This document shows, piece by piece, positions 26,687 through 35,803 of a stretch of DNA of 64,000 bases. The stretch lies in the NCBI GenBank assembly GCA_052400625.1, contig JBQTGH010000003.1; one strand, given 5' to 3'. Under the pieces are notes generated by a model. The model was not told the DNA's origin. It ran no database searches and saw only the letters and a list, made by a program, of their open reading frames with translations. The first letter of the stretch is position 1. Every line of letters starts with the position of its first letter. This DNA is from Thermophagus sp052400625 (GTDB lineage: Bacteria > Bacteroidota > Bacteroidia > Bacteroidales > Marinilabiliaceae). Position numbers and translations under genes: made by a program.

Positions 26687-28225
26687 TTATTTGGCATAAC
26701 TAATAGCACGGGTTTCCCTAATCACTGTTATTTTCACCTGTCCGGGATAAGTCATCTCAGTTTGAATGCGACGGGCAATATCAGCCGAGAGCTGGTCAGC
26801 CTCATGATCACTAACCTTTTCGCTTCCCACGATGACGCGCAATTCACGTCCTGCCTGTATCGCATAAGTTTTCAAAACACCGGGATACGACAATGCCAGG
26901 GTTTCAAGATCTTTAAGTCGCTTAATATAGGCTTCGACCACCTCACGGCGGGCTCCGGGGCGGGCGCCGGAAATGGCGTCACAAACCTGTACAATGGGAG
27001 AAATCATGCTGGTCATTTCCACTTCGTCGTGGTGCGCACCTATGGCATTACAAATGTCCGGTTTCTCTTTATATTTTTCAGCCAGCTTCATCCCCAAAAT
27101 GGCATGCGGCAATTCCGGGTCTTCATCACTTACTTTCCCGATATCATGCAACAGTCCTGCCCGTTTGGCCTTTTTCGCATTCAATCCCAGCTCCGACGCC
27201 ATAATCGCACACAGATTAGCCGTTTCGCGGCTGTGCTGTAACAGATTCTGGCCATATGAAGAACGATACTTCATTTTACCGATAAGTTTGATCAACTCGG
27301 GATGAAGCCCATGAATGCCCAAATCAATAGCTGTTCTTTTACCGTTTTCGATCATCTCCTCTTCCACCTGCTTGCGCACCTTATTCACCACCTCTTCGAT
27401 ACGTGCGGGATGAATACGCCCGTCGGTCACCAGTTGGTGCAACGCCAGGCGAGCTACTTCACGACGCATAGGATCAAATCCGGAAAGCACAATAGCCTCC
27501 GGCGTGTCGTCGACAATGATCTCTACTCCTGTAGCGGCTTCCAGCGCCCGAATGTTTCTTCCTTCCCGACCGATAATACGCCCCTTAATTTCATCCGAAT
27601 CAATATGGAAGATGGTTACAGAGTTTTCAATGGCTGTTTCGGTAGCAGTACGCTGAATGGTTTGAAGAACAATACGTTTCGCTTCTTTATTGGCATTGAT
27701 ACGCGCCTCATCCATGATATCGTTGATATACGACATGGCTTCTGTTTTGGCTTCAGCCTTGAGGGATTCGATGAGCATCTCTTTGGCTTCTTCGGCCGAC
27801 ATACCTGAAATGGCCTCCAGTTGTTCAACCTGTCTCTTATGCGTTCTTTCCAGGTCTTCACTCCTTTTTTCCACCAATTCCAATTGCTGGTCGAGGTTTT
27901 CACGCAAAACATCGTTTTCTTTTCTTTTCCTCTGAAATTCTTCCATCTTCTGAGAAAAAGCCACCTCTTTTTGCTTTAGTTTATTCTCAGCAGAAATAAT
28001 TTTTGAAGTACGTGCATTAATCTCTTTTTCATGCTCGGCTTTCAACTGCAAAAACTTCTCCTTGGCCTGAAGAATTTTATCTTTTTTAATCACTTCGGCT
28101 TCCACCTCTGCTTCCCGAATTATTTTACGCGACCTGGCAGCCAATGCCTTATTGACAAACAACCAGGTCAAACCGCCTCCTGTAATAAACGCAACAACTG
28201 CTATTACTATTTCCATTATTCCCAT
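26687..28225 (-). CDS. rny: ribonuclease Y
   Basis: 512 aa from ATG 28225 (a second ATG at 28216 is also possible). RNase Y is a membrane-anchored endonuclease that starts mRNA decay. An N-terminal transmembrane helix (MEIVIAVVAFITGGGLTWLF) is followed by a long charged coiled coil (about 30-200), a KH domain (GRIIGREGRNIRALE, GVEIIVDDTPEAIVLSGF) and an HD domain with the metal motif AGLLHDIGK and AIGAHHDEVE. All catalytic residues look intact and the length is normal. It lies downstream of a 6S-like RNA and zapA, a gene order seen in Bacteroidota. Confidence 0.95.
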   Translation of the reverse strand: MGIMEIVIAVVAFITGGGLTWLFVNKALAARSRKIIREAEVEAEVIKKDKILQAKEKFLQLKAEHEKEINARTSKIISAENKLKQKEVAFSQKMEEFQRKRKENDVLRENLDQQLELVEKRSEDLERTHKRQVEQLEAISGMSAEEAKEMLIESLKAEAKTEAMSYINDIMDEARINANKEAKRIVLQTIQRTATETAIENSVTIFHIDSDEIKGRIIGREGRNIRALEAATGVEIIVDDTPEAIVLSGFDPMRREVARLALHQLVTDGRIHPARIEEVVNKVRKQVEEEMIENGKRTAIDLGIHGLHPELIKLIGKMKYRSSYGQNLLQHSRETANLCAIMASELGLNAKKAKRAGLLHDIGKVSDEDPELPHAILGMKLAEKYKEKPDICNAIGAHHDEVEMTSMISPIVQVCDAISGARPGARREVVEAYIKRLKDLETLALSYPGVLKTYAIQAGRELRVIVGSEKVSDHEADQLSADIARRIQTEMTYPGQVKITVIRETRAISYAK

Positions 28226-28251
28226 TACTATCTGTTTTAAACTTATGAAAC

Positions 28252-28340
28252 AAAAAAAATCCGCTACTTTCTCCTGATTAGTTTTATACACCCAATTGTC
28301 ACGATTCGGTGCATTCAGGATAAAGTGCGGGTATCCAATA
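28252..28340 (-). ncRNA. ssrS: 6S RNA-like transcript between zapA and rny
   Basis: On the minus strand CCGC-A-CTTT-A-TCCTGA pairs with TCAGGA-G-AAAG-TA-GCGG to form a long closing stem with small bulges (28261-28330). Inside is an asymmetric bubble and a terminal hairpin (TGCACC with GGTGTA). The stem is followed by an eight-base T-run. A 6S RNA is often found next to zapA (also in E. coli), and the rod-with-bubble form fits. A plain long terminator for the zapA operon cannot be excluded, and the 5' end is not defined. Confidence 0.5.
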
Positions 28341-28360
28341 TTTTATTAATGCAACTCCTT

Positions 28361-28651
28361 CTATTCTTCGGCTAATATTGCATCCAATTTATCGTTTAAG
28401 TCTTTTACGGCATCTATTATGGGCAGGTGATCCTGTTTGTTTTCAAGCTCCAGCATTTTTATAACATATTGTAATGAAGCCATGGCCAGAAAATCCTGGA
28501 CATCTTTGTCATGATACCGCTGTTTATACTGTAATACTTTCTCATTAATCAGACGTGCAGCCTTCCTGATTTTCTCCTCATCGTCCCTATCGATCCTCAA
28601 AGGATAGTAACGGTCTGCAACATTTACCCGTATGGAAAGCTTATCATCCAT
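28361..28651 (-). CDS. zapA: cell division protein ZapA
   Basis: 96 aa. ZapA binds FtsZ and bundles protofilaments at the division ring. The N-terminal beta-hairpin domain (LSIRVNVADRYYPLRID) and Arg/Lys-rich region (EEKIRKAARLINEKV) are followed by a C-terminal helix/coiled coil (LAMASLQYVIKMLELEN). Size and layout match the family. It is 9 bp downstream of a coiled-coil gene and is followed by the 6S-like RNA and rny. Confidence 0.9.
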   Translation of the reverse strand: MDDKLSIRVNVADRYYPLRIDRDDEEKIRKAARLINEKVLQYKQRYHDKDVQDFLAMASLQYVIKMLELENKQDHLPIIDAVKDLNDKLDAILAEE

Positions 28652-28660
28652 TTAATGTAC

Positions 28661-28954
28661 TTAACGATTTAAAAGTGCAATGCACTTGTCAATTTCCCGC
28701 ACAATTTGATTAATCCTGTTTTTGGTTTGCTGAATATCCTCTTCTCCACTTTCAAGTACCTTTGCCATTTTTGCCAACTCGAGTTGTTTTTCAACCTCTG
28801 CTTTGGAAGCGACAGCTTCTTTCAGCTGACCGGTTAGTTGTGCCACTTCATTTCGTAATAATTCGTTTTCACGTTTTACACTCTGGTACAACTCGGCCAG
28901 TCGGTCAATCCGATTTCCCAATTCAGCAACCAATTCTAAATTTGGATTAACCAT
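28661..28954 (-). CDS. small coiled-coil protein, zapA operon partner
   Basis: 97 aa, predicted to be almost wholly helical with heptad-like Leu spacing (AELGNRIDRLAELYQSVK, ENELLRNEVAQLTGQL). No signal peptide or membrane segment. Proteins of this kind precede zapA in many Bacteroidota and resemble ZapB/FtsB in size and coiled-coil layout, so a division role is likely by context but not proven. It is probably the first gene of a short operon with zapA. Confidence 0.7.
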   Translation of the reverse strand: MVNPNLELVAELGNRIDRLAELYQSVKRENELLRNEVAQLTGQLKEAVASKAEVEKQLELAKMAKVLESGEEDIQQTKNRINQIVREIDKCIALLNR

Positions 28955-29280
28955 TGTTTATTATAAAAAATCAAACTTTAATTTATTCTATAAATAAACT
29001 ACAATATTTAGTTTATTACCATAATAACCTTAATCCCATCAAGCTCTACACCGTTGTTTTCCGGCTTTTATGCTTCTTTATTCAAAGACGTTGAAATCTC
29101 ACGAATAATTCAGGACTTTCAAGGACAAAATTAACATTGTTCCAAAATTACCCAAAATCCCTTAGAAAAAAAAATCATTACTAAAAAAGAGAAGTTAAAC
29201 AAAGGAGGAATTGAGCTTCTCCGTCGTGGAATATTTCCAAAGATATTAAATAACCCAATCAGAATTTTCGTTTTCCCTTT
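28955..29280. other. gene-free region upstream of zapA operon
   Basis: About 325 bp. An open frame on the minus strand (29131-29370) has no recognisable features. The promoter of the zapA operon must be here, but no perfect consensus pair was seen. Confidence 0.5.
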
Positions 29281-29314
29281 CCAAAAAAGGCTGCCAAGAA
29301 ATCTTAGCAGCCTT
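29281..29314 (-). terminator. intrinsic terminator downstream of TonB receptor
   Basis: AAGGCTGC (29287-29294) pairs with GCAGCCTT (29307-29314), with an inner AAGA/TCTT pairing; on the minus strand it is followed by TTTTTTGG. It lies 260 bp after the receptor stop codon. Confidence 0.75.
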
Positions 29315-29522
29315 AATAAAACGTGTTCGTTGTGTTTTATGATCATCAATTCTGCAAGAACATTAAACACTTTGGATTAACAATATTGCTAAATTGGACC
29401 CTACGAATAATTTTTCGCTCAATGTAGATGATTGAAAATTCACCCAGACCATTTTTTCTTCTGCCCGTAATGCAAAGCTTCATTCTAATTTCACAGGCAA
29501 AATTAAACTTCAGCCTTTATGG

Positions 29523-29564
29523 ATCTAAAGATCTAACAATTAATAAAACTAACCATCTTTAGAT
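29523..29564. repeat. 10-bp inverted repeat just after receptor stop
   Basis: ATCTAAAGAT (29523-29532) and ATCTTTAGAT (29555-29564) are exact complements separated by 22 bases, 11 bp after the receptor stop codon. AT-rich; possibly an RNA 3'-end structure. Confidence 0.45.
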
Positions 29565-29574
29565 TTTGCAAAGA

Positions 29575-31620
29575 TTATTGATAGTTCAACACAAAGTTGA
29601 GGCCGGCAGAGATCCATCGCCCGGGGCGTTTTAATTCTCCCAGATCATAATAATCACGGTCAAACAAGTTGGAAGCTTCGGCAAAAATTCTCCATCCCTT
29701 TTTCTGCCAGGTAACTCTCACATCGGCAAGCCAATAAGGTTTGTATTCCACCATTTCGGCATCCACTGATCGTGTGAACGCCCCTACCCGATCCTGAAAT
29801 AGAAAATTCCAGTGAGCCGATAAATCTCCCACAATTTTGTGATCAACTCCTATATTGAGTTTATGAGCCAGATGATTCAAAACATAAACCGACTCATACC
29901 CTTCTATCGGTTTTTTATCCTGGTCGAGCCGGGCATAGCTCACCTCTATTTTTTCAATCACAGGCATGCCAATGCTTGCGGGAATGAGGGTGGCACCCAC
30001 CTCTATTCCCCAGGCATTTATTTTGTTCACATTGGTGGTCGTATAAACATCATCACCGATTTTTCTTCCCCAGTCAATTAGATTGGTGCCTTTTCGGTAA
30101 AAACCATTAAGATGTCCCGTTAAGGCCGTGCTTACATATCGGAAACCTGTTTCGATGGAAGATGCTTCTTCGGGTTCCAAATCGGGGTTTCCCACATTGG
30201 TTGGTCCTTGATAAAACAGGTCTGTAAAAGAAGGCATGCGCAACGATTGATTGTAACTGGCCATCCATTTTAAATGAGAAGTGACCCAATAGCTGAGATC
30301 AACCCCGGGAAACCATTTCATCCGATCGTCAAGACCAGAATTAAAATTGGCCATCACCCCACCCGACGCGGAAAAATTGCCAACTTTTATGTTATGCTCT
30401 ATAAAAACAGAAGCATTGGCGCGTTTGTAACTTTTGGTAAACAGGGCATCCGGCTCGCCGGGCACTTCAAGAGGTTCATGGAGCTCATACCCGATATTAT
30501 TACTCCAGATATTTTCCGAACGAACTTCTCCCCCCAGCGAGGTTTTACCCAAAACCCAGGGAATTACGGCATTTACACTGGCTCCAAACACGTCGGTCAT
30601 ATGATAATTGTGACCACCATACCAATCGGGGGCATTTTCTCCATTACGGAACAGTTCAAACCGATCGTGATGCCGACGCCAATAGATGGAAGGTTTCAAC
30701 TGAATGGTTTGTCCGGTTTGAAAGCCAAGCGAAGAGAAGAGGGTGCGGGTTTCTTCAAACTGATTGGGATAAAGCGCGGTATAAAAAGAATTGGCACCAA
30801 AGGCCTTTTCGGTATATCCGGTTTGAAAATTGAGGCTTTCTCCGTTCTTTTGGTAACGAAATTGATAAAAAAGATTGAGGAGATCGAAGTCGGTATTATC
30901 GATATAACCGTCACTGGCAGATTGGTTAACCGACAAATAGGAAGTGGTATTCCCCCAATTATGATTCAAAGTACCACCTAGGCGATAAAGGCCGTGACCT
31001 CCAGCCATTATTTCGGCAGATACTTTATTTTGTCGGGACGTAGCCGTAATGATATTAATGGCCCCACTAAAAGCATTTGGACCATAAACTCTTGCTGCCG
31101 GCCCTTCAATGATTTCAATGCGATCAATGCTGCTCAGATCCACCGGAAGGTTCAAATTGTGATGCCCCGTTTGCGGGTCGGTAATATTGATTCCGTTGAG
31201 CAAAATCATAACCTGGTCAAACGACCCTCCGCGAACGCTCAAATCGGCTTGTACCCCCAGAGGTCCACGTTCCCGAACATCCACATTCATCACATACTTA
31301 AGCAATCCTTGCAGACTACGCACCGGTATTTTTTCGATATCGGCCCTCGGAATAACGGTAATGAGCCGGCCCACCTCGGTATATAGCGCCGGCGCACGGC
31401 GGGCGGTCACCTCTACCTCGGCAAGACGGATTTTATTACTGATGGAATCAGTCTCTGTTCTGGCAAACGTATTCATATAACCCAGACTGATAAAATAGGT
31501 TGCGGCCAAAACACCGATTTTCACTTCGCGGTGGAGTGTACTGAAAATCGCATAACCGCGGTTTTGCCAGCGTACAAACACCAGCTTTTCAGAAAAAGAA
31601 AAATACTTTTTAATGTTCAT
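29575..31620 (-). CDS. TonB-dependent receptor, CirA/BtuB-like
   Basis: 681 aa from ATG 31620 (the open frame extends to 31671). A long N-terminal leader (about 50 residues, with SEKLVFVRWQNRGYAIF before the hydrophobic core) is of a kind seen in Bacteroidota receptors. A plug at about 75-200 has IPVRSLQGLLKYV, GPLGVQADLSVRGGSFDQV, DPQTGHHN and GPNAFSGAINII, and the barrel ends LNFVLNYQ. This branch transports siderophores, haem or cobalamin; no cobalamin riboswitch box or iron-regulatory site was recognised upstream, so the ligand is open. The upstream region holds repeat copies and the 21-bp array. Confidence 0.88.
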   Translation of the reverse strand: MNIKKYFSFSEKLVFVRWQNRGYAIFSTLHREVKIGVLAATYFISLGYMNTFARTETDSISNKIRLAEVEVTARRAPALYTEVGRLITVIPRADIEKIPVRSLQGLLKYVMNVDVRERGPLGVQADLSVRGGSFDQVMILLNGINITDPQTGHHNLNLPVDLSSIDRIEIIEGPAARVYGPNAFSGAINIITATSRQNKVSAEIMAGGHGLYRLGGTLNHNWGNTTSYLSVNQSASDGYIDNTDFDLLNLFYQFRYQKNGESLNFQTGYTEKAFGANSFYTALYPNQFEETRTLFSSLGFQTGQTIQLKPSIYWRRHHDRFELFRNGENAPDWYGGHNYHMTDVFGASVNAVIPWVLGKTSLGGEVRSENIWSNNIGYELHEPLEVPGEPDALFTKSYKRANASVFIEHNIKVGNFSASGGVMANFNSGLDDRMKWFPGVDLSYWVTSHLKWMASYNQSLRMPSFTDLFYQGPTNVGNPDLEPEEASSIETGFRYVSTALTGHLNGFYRKGTNLIDWGRKIGDDVYTTTNVNKINAWGIEVGATLIPASIGMPVIEKIEVSYARLDQDKKPIEGYESVYVLNHLAHKLNIGVDHKIVGDLSAHWNFLFQDRVGAFTRSVDAEMVEYKPYWLADVRVTWQKKGWRIFAEASNLFDRDYYDLGELKRPGRWISAGLNFVLNYQ

Positions 31621-31658
31621 AATTATTAAAATTTTAAAGATTAAAACGCCCCAAAGAT

Positions 31659-31700
31659 ATGAAACGAGCATGACAATGTAGATTTGTCACATTAGAGTAT
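31659..31700 (-). repeat. dispersed repeat, copy C (partial, inverted)
   Basis: ATGAAACGAGCATGACAATG is the reverse complement of the right end of copies A and D, and the next bases (GTAGATTTGTCAC) align with the inner part of copy D. It lies 38 bp upstream of the TonB receptor start. Confidence 0.6.
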
Positions 31701-31804
31701 GTATAAATACGGCATAAATATGGCTAAAACATTGGTACTAAACCCTTATTCACAAATTTTCAATTTGCATCCCCAGATTTTTTCAGTCGTAGGATTGCAA
31801 ATGG

Positions 31805-31946
31805 GATGCTTATGATTTTAGCAAAACATGCTTATGATTTTTAAAACGATGCGCATGTTTTTTAAAATGATGCGCATGTTTTTGGAAATGATGCGCATGT
31901 TTTTTTAATGATGCTTTTGATTCTAGGAATCGATGCGCATGCATCC
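31805..31946. repeat. array of ~21-bp degenerate tandem repeats with ATGCGCAT core
   Basis: Seven units of 20-23 bp start at each GATGC/ATGC. Three central units read GATGCGCATGTTTTT with a short AT tail; the flanking units are variants (GATGCTTATGATTTT, GATGCTTTTGATTCT) and the last ends GATGCGCATGCATCC. The ATGCGCAT core is self-complementary. It lies in the intergenic region between the GCS2-type ligase and the TonB receptor. No unique spacers, so not a CRISPR. Confidence 0.75.
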
Positions 31947-31971
31947 GAAAACGGAATCCCAATTAAACAGA

Positions 31972-31992
31972 GATGAAACGAGCAGAGCAACA
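31972..31992 (-). repeat. dispersed repeat fragment, copy E
   Basis: GATGAAACGAGCAGAGCAAC resembles the reverse complement of the right end of copy D (GTTTCATC end), with two changes near the centre. Together with copy C it brackets the 21-bp array. Confidence 0.4.
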
Positions 31993-32065
31993 ATTTACAT
32001 AACAAGATCATGGACAAAAAAAACGTGCCATCCGCATCTCGGCAAGCCAAGAAATTAGACCAATA

Positions 32066-33316
32066 TTATCCACATGGCACCATAAACAATCGGTTTTGGT
32101 CAAGGCATTGTGCCAATTGACTATAAATGCACCGAAAATGCTCCTGAGAATAATCATTTCCCATAGCGGCTATGAGTCGCCGGGCCAAAGGACCTTCATG
32201 GATTATCATAGAGATTACGGAATAGTATTCAGCATCCATTTCCCTTTTAAGATATGGTAATAAAAAACGCCACAAGTCGCCCGCACTAATCCGCTTTTCC
32301 TGGCACCCCCAGAATCCGGAATAAGCACCATGTTGAATGACAGCCCCATCCGACTCACGAATGGTTTCAAGGAATATTTCTGATAGGATAGACGCGTTCC
32401 ACTTTATCTGGTCATCAAGGGGGCCGAAAAAGCCCTCTGCTGTCAGTTTTATGAGCGCAACCACCGCATCCACCACCGCCATGTCGGCCAATGGCGACTC
32501 CTGGTTGTCAATAATCCGGATTTCAATGGCACCTCGGTCAAAACGAGCTATTGCGCCACGTGAATTAAGAAAGTATTTATCCAATATTCCGTCCGGATCA
32601 AACGGTTTCAGATCTCGAACAATGGGGTCAAATATCTGTTGATGATACTCCTCTTTTGAAAAAACAGCCTCCGGAATGATTACGCCTGCAATAGAAGGAA
32701 TCTTATCCTGATTATGTCTGTAAACTTCCATTCTGCTGTCGTGATACCCGGTAAATTGGCCATCAAGAAAAGGTGTCGAGGCCGAAATTGCCGGTATAAT
32801 GGGAAGTACTAACCGAATGGCCGCATGAAGGCGTTTGAATTCATCGTTATTGCTAAAAGGCAGATTTATATGGGTGCTTTGCAAATTACTCCAGCCGTGC
32901 CCTTTGCAGTTGAATATCCGATCGTAAAGATGGTATATTTCATGGTATTTATGAGGCCACAGATGTGTTTCGCGGTAAGGGTTCATCCATGGATGAGCCC
33001 CTCCGGGGAGGAGCATGGCATTGAAACCTTTAAGAATCTGATTGATTTCTAAAACATTTTCATGCAAAACCTGATGAAGGCCTACCCGAGATTGAACAGG
33101 CCCATTTGTTTTTAACTCAACCACATGATTGACCAGTTCGTTGCTCCAGGCGATGGTGCCATTTTCAAAATCAGAGGTTATTATACCGGTTACCTGTCGC
33201 AATAGATCATCACAAATGGGCTTAACATTGAGGCTATTTCGATCCACAATCATATACTCCAGTTCCACCCCTGTAACCTCAAAAAGATGGTATTGTTTTT
33301 TCCTCTTCATCAACAT
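32066..33316 (-). CDS. GCS2-family carboxylate-amine ligase
   Basis: 416 aa from ATG 33316; another ATG lies at 33310, and the open frame extends to 33460, overlapping the upstream gene. The domain starts at the typical VTGVELEYMIVD (residues about 13-24), so the shorter start is preferred. GCS2 enzymes (EgtA/YbdK/GshA-like) join an amine to the gamma-carboxylate of glutamate with ATP. Motifs include GGAHPWMNPYRE, the STHINLPF segment and RFDRGAIEIRIIDNQE with acidic metal ligands. It pairs with an RLAN/ATP-grasp ligase just upstream, a pairing described for predicted amidoligase systems that may build a small peptide-like metabolite. Product unknown. Confidence 0.82.
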   Translation of the reverse strand: MLMKRKKQYHLFEVTGVELEYMIVDRNSLNVKPICDDLLRQVTGIITSDFENGTIAWSNELVNHVVELKTNGPVQSRVGLHQVLHENVLEINQILKGFNAMLLPGGAHPWMNPYRETHLWPHKYHEIYHLYDRIFNCKGHGWSNLQSTHINLPFSNNDEFKRLHAAIRLVLPIIPAISASTPFLDGQFTGYHDSRMEVYRHNQDKIPSIAGVIIPEAVFSKEEYHQQIFDPIVRDLKPFDPDGILDKYFLNSRGAIARFDRGAIEIRIIDNQESPLADMAVVDAVVALIKLTAEGFFGPLDDQIKWNASILSEIFLETIRESDGAVIQHGAYSGFWGCQEKRISAGDLWRFLLPYLKREMDAEYYSVISMIIHEGPLARRLIAAMGNDYSQEHFRCIYSQLAQCLDQNRLFMVPCG

Positions 33317-33452
33317 ATTATTAATTGTAATAAAGAACCCTGAAAACGCATCGTTCAAACATTTTCCCAAAGCTAATCGGGCAGCGCAGCCAAAAACCTG
33401 AAAAGTCAATGACTCACATTCGAATCCAAAAATACAAGGAAGCAGGCCGCGT

Positions 33453-34940
33453 TTATTCATTTAATTTTGCATCGCCCCATTGTCGGGCAACTTCGTGATT
33501 TATTTGATCGAGTAAATATTGAATCACTTTTTTATAAAGATCCTCTTTTAGAAGACCGTCTTCAACACCACTGTCGATATTAGGATTGTCATTGATCTCG
33601 ATGATATAAGGCTTACCATCCACCACCTTAATATCTACCCCATAGAGGCCATTTCCAATAAGTTTGGTCGCTCTAAGGGCGATGTCGAGCACCTGGGGAG
33701 GTGCCTTTTGCGGATCAAGAATATCAAAATTTCCTTCCACATCCGATTTTTTAGGGCTATTCCAGTTGTAGATCTGCCAATGACCGGCAGCCATGTAATA
33801 TTTACAGACAAACACCACTTCATTATTAAGAACTCCGACCCTCCAATCATATTTGGTAGGCATAAATTCCTGCAAAAGGAGCAGATCCGAAGTTTTGAGC
33901 ATTTCCCGCACTTTGGTTCTGAATTCCTCTCTGTTTCTGACTTTAACCACTCCCCGCGAGAAGGATGAATCGGGCAACTTCAGCACACAGGGATAGCCCA
34001 TCTTATCGGCCTCTTTGGGATTATCGGAAGACAAAACCACCGTCTTGGGCGTTGGAATTTTGGCACCGTTCAACAATTCCGACAAATAAACCTTATTGGC
34101 GCATTTCAAGATAGAATCGGGCGAATCGAGCACGGCCAGTCCTTCACTTTGTGCCCTTCGCGCCATAAAATAAGTATAATGATTGACAGCCGTTGTTTCG
34201 CGGATAAAAAGGGCATCAAATTTGGGAATGCGGTTATAGTCATCGCGGGTAATAAACTCGACATAACATCCCAATTTTTCCGCTGCCAAGGCAAAGGCCT
34301 CCAGCGCCTTTTTGTTGGAAGGAGGGGCTATCTCTTTCGGATTGGTGAGGATGGCCAACTCATACAGATGTTTATCCTTTCGGACAAACTCATACCTTTT
34401 GCGACCAAAATACTCTCTGGCAAAGGTCTGTACATACGGTAAATGGTGCTCCGGAATTTCTTTGAAAGGAATGGTTCTGACCGAATAGATCTCCCATTTA
34501 TCCCCGTTATGCACAAACCGGGCCCGCAAAAACGGCGCCTGGAACAATTTATGCATCTCTCTGGTCAGCCGGGAATATTGATTTGAGACATTCTTTCCAA
34601 AGTAGATACTCAAAACAAATTCTTTGGAACGTATCTTTTTCAAACTCTTCTGAACCAATTCATTTAAATCTTCAGACACACTTTTTACCAGAGATCGCTC
34701 TTTCAGATCAAGAATATTTTTAACCGAAGGTATCACTTTATGCCCACGAGCCTCAGCAAGTAATGAAACATAATACCCACGGGTTTGGTAGGCATAATCG
34801 TTCGATAAATTAAAAATTCTGACATTCTTCAACTTTGAATATTTTTCATCGCTCAGATAGCGACGCGACGAAACGACTTCAACACCCGGAATGTCCCAAA
34901 ACCAGCGCGAAGGTTGGTTGACGACAATGATCTTATTCAT
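33453..34940 (-). CDS. RLAN-domain RimK-like ATP-grasp ligase
   Basis: 495 aa. The N-terminal ~170 residues look like the RimK-like ATP-grasp N-terminal domain (RLAN): YAYQTRGYYVSLLAEARGHKV and LSIYFGKN are typical. The rest is an ATP-grasp fold: PCVLKLPDSSFSRGVVKV (ATP-binding Lys and glycine loop), LLLQEFMPTKYDWRVGVL and the metal-binding IIEINDNPNI. RimK-type enzymes attach an amino acid to a carboxylate, forming peptide bonds. The downstream GCS2-type ligase overlaps or nearly touches its end, so they are one operon. This two-ligase pair was noted in comparative surveys of amidoligases, but its product is uncharacterised. Confidence 0.85.
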   Translation of the reverse strand: MNKIIVVNQPSRWFWDIPGVEVVSSRRYLSDEKYSKLKNVRIFNLSNDYAYQTRGYYVSLLAEARGHKVIPSVKNILDLKERSLVKSVSEDLNELVQKSLKKIRSKEFVLSIYFGKNVSNQYSRLTREMHKLFQAPFLRARFVHNGDKWEIYSVRTIPFKEIPEHHLPYVQTFAREYFGRKRYEFVRKDKHLYELAILTNPKEIAPPSNKKALEAFALAAEKLGCYVEFITRDDYNRIPKFDALFIRETTAVNHYTYFMARRAQSEGLAVLDSPDSILKCANKVYLSELLNGAKIPTPKTVVLSSDNPKEADKMGYPCVLKLPDSSFSRGVVKVRNREEFRTKVREMLKTSDLLLLQEFMPTKYDWRVGVLNNEVVFVCKYYMAAGHWQIYNWNSPKKSDVEGNFDILDPQKAPPQVLDIALRATKLIGNGLYGVDIKVVDGKPYIIEINDNPNIDSGVEDGLLKEDLYKKVIQYLLDQINHEVARQWGDAKLNE

Positions 34941-35571
34941 CGTGTTCCAAATGAGATTTTGGTACTATGGCGTACCGGGATAAAAGAAAAACTATGATGA
35001 ATCACTGGGGAATAGTTTATGGTTTATAATTGTTCGTTTATAGTCGTTGATTGTTTGCAGTTAGATTGGGGGAATAAAGTTTAAGCCCAATCAAAAGCCG
35101 GAACTTAAACCTACCGCATCCATCATTAATATAACCTTACATGAAAAAGATTATCTACAGATTGAACATAAAAAGCCGGATCGTCGGTACTACAAAACAA
35201 CCTAGATGATGAATTTCGCCCGTCGTTTATCTCGTAGTTATTACCCGAAAAAATGGCATGACGGCACATTACATTCCGATACGATTCATGAGCTCGAAAC
35301 GAGAAAGCCCGGCCTTTCTAATTGACCGAAAAAACACTTGTCTATCATGGAAAAACGCGATTAGAAATTCGGCTGTAATATTATATCAAATTTGCATTCG
35401 TTGTTCTCAAAACGGCCATTTTATTTTATCCGCTGAAAAGACTTCATATTTCAGCGTATTTAGGGCGATTACAGACAAGTTTCAGCAAATATCGGAGGTC
35501 CGCGCAGAAAGATTGAACCCGAAATATGCATTAGAACTTCGTCATGAGAATTAAAAGTGCAATCAATCAAG

Positions 35572-35620
35572 AACTTGTTGAAATGAGGCATAGCATCGCT
35601 ATGGTGAATGGAAACAAGTT
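35572..35620. repeat. nested inverted repeat
   Basis: AACTTGTT (35572-35579) pairs with AACAAGTT (35613-35620), and inside CATAGC and GCTATG pair around ATC. Further complementarity outside (CAATCAA with TTGATTG) extends the imperfect repeat to about 35560-35638. Confidence 0.55.
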
Positions 35621-35707
35621 AGCTTGCGACTTGATTGGCAGCAATTTTAATTCGTAATAGATTTTCTAATGCATTTTTCGGGTTGAACGTTGTCTTTTTT
35701 AAGTGGG

Positions 35708-35747
35708 TCCCCAAGCTGCCTTCTGTAAGCTCAGGCAGCCCGGGGGA
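35708..35747. repeat. strong GC-rich hairpin
   Basis: GCTGCCT (35715-35721) pairs with AGGCAGC (35733-35739), extended outward by TCCCC with GGGGA across two short mismatches. The stability is unusual for this AT-rich region; no T-run follows. Confidence 0.6.
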
Positions 35748-35803
35748 GCATGTGACGAGTATCCGGAATGAAGCACATTGGTGAAATACTATCAAAACAA
35801 CCA

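Noticed and set aside
31621..32065. Cobalamin riboswitch upstream of the TonB receptor
   Set aside because: No B12-box-like conserved segment was found; the region holds repeats instead.
35258..35554. Open frame of 98 aa in the gene-poor region
   Set aside because: No signal, domain or conserved motif; codon use looks random and no ribosome-binding context is seen.
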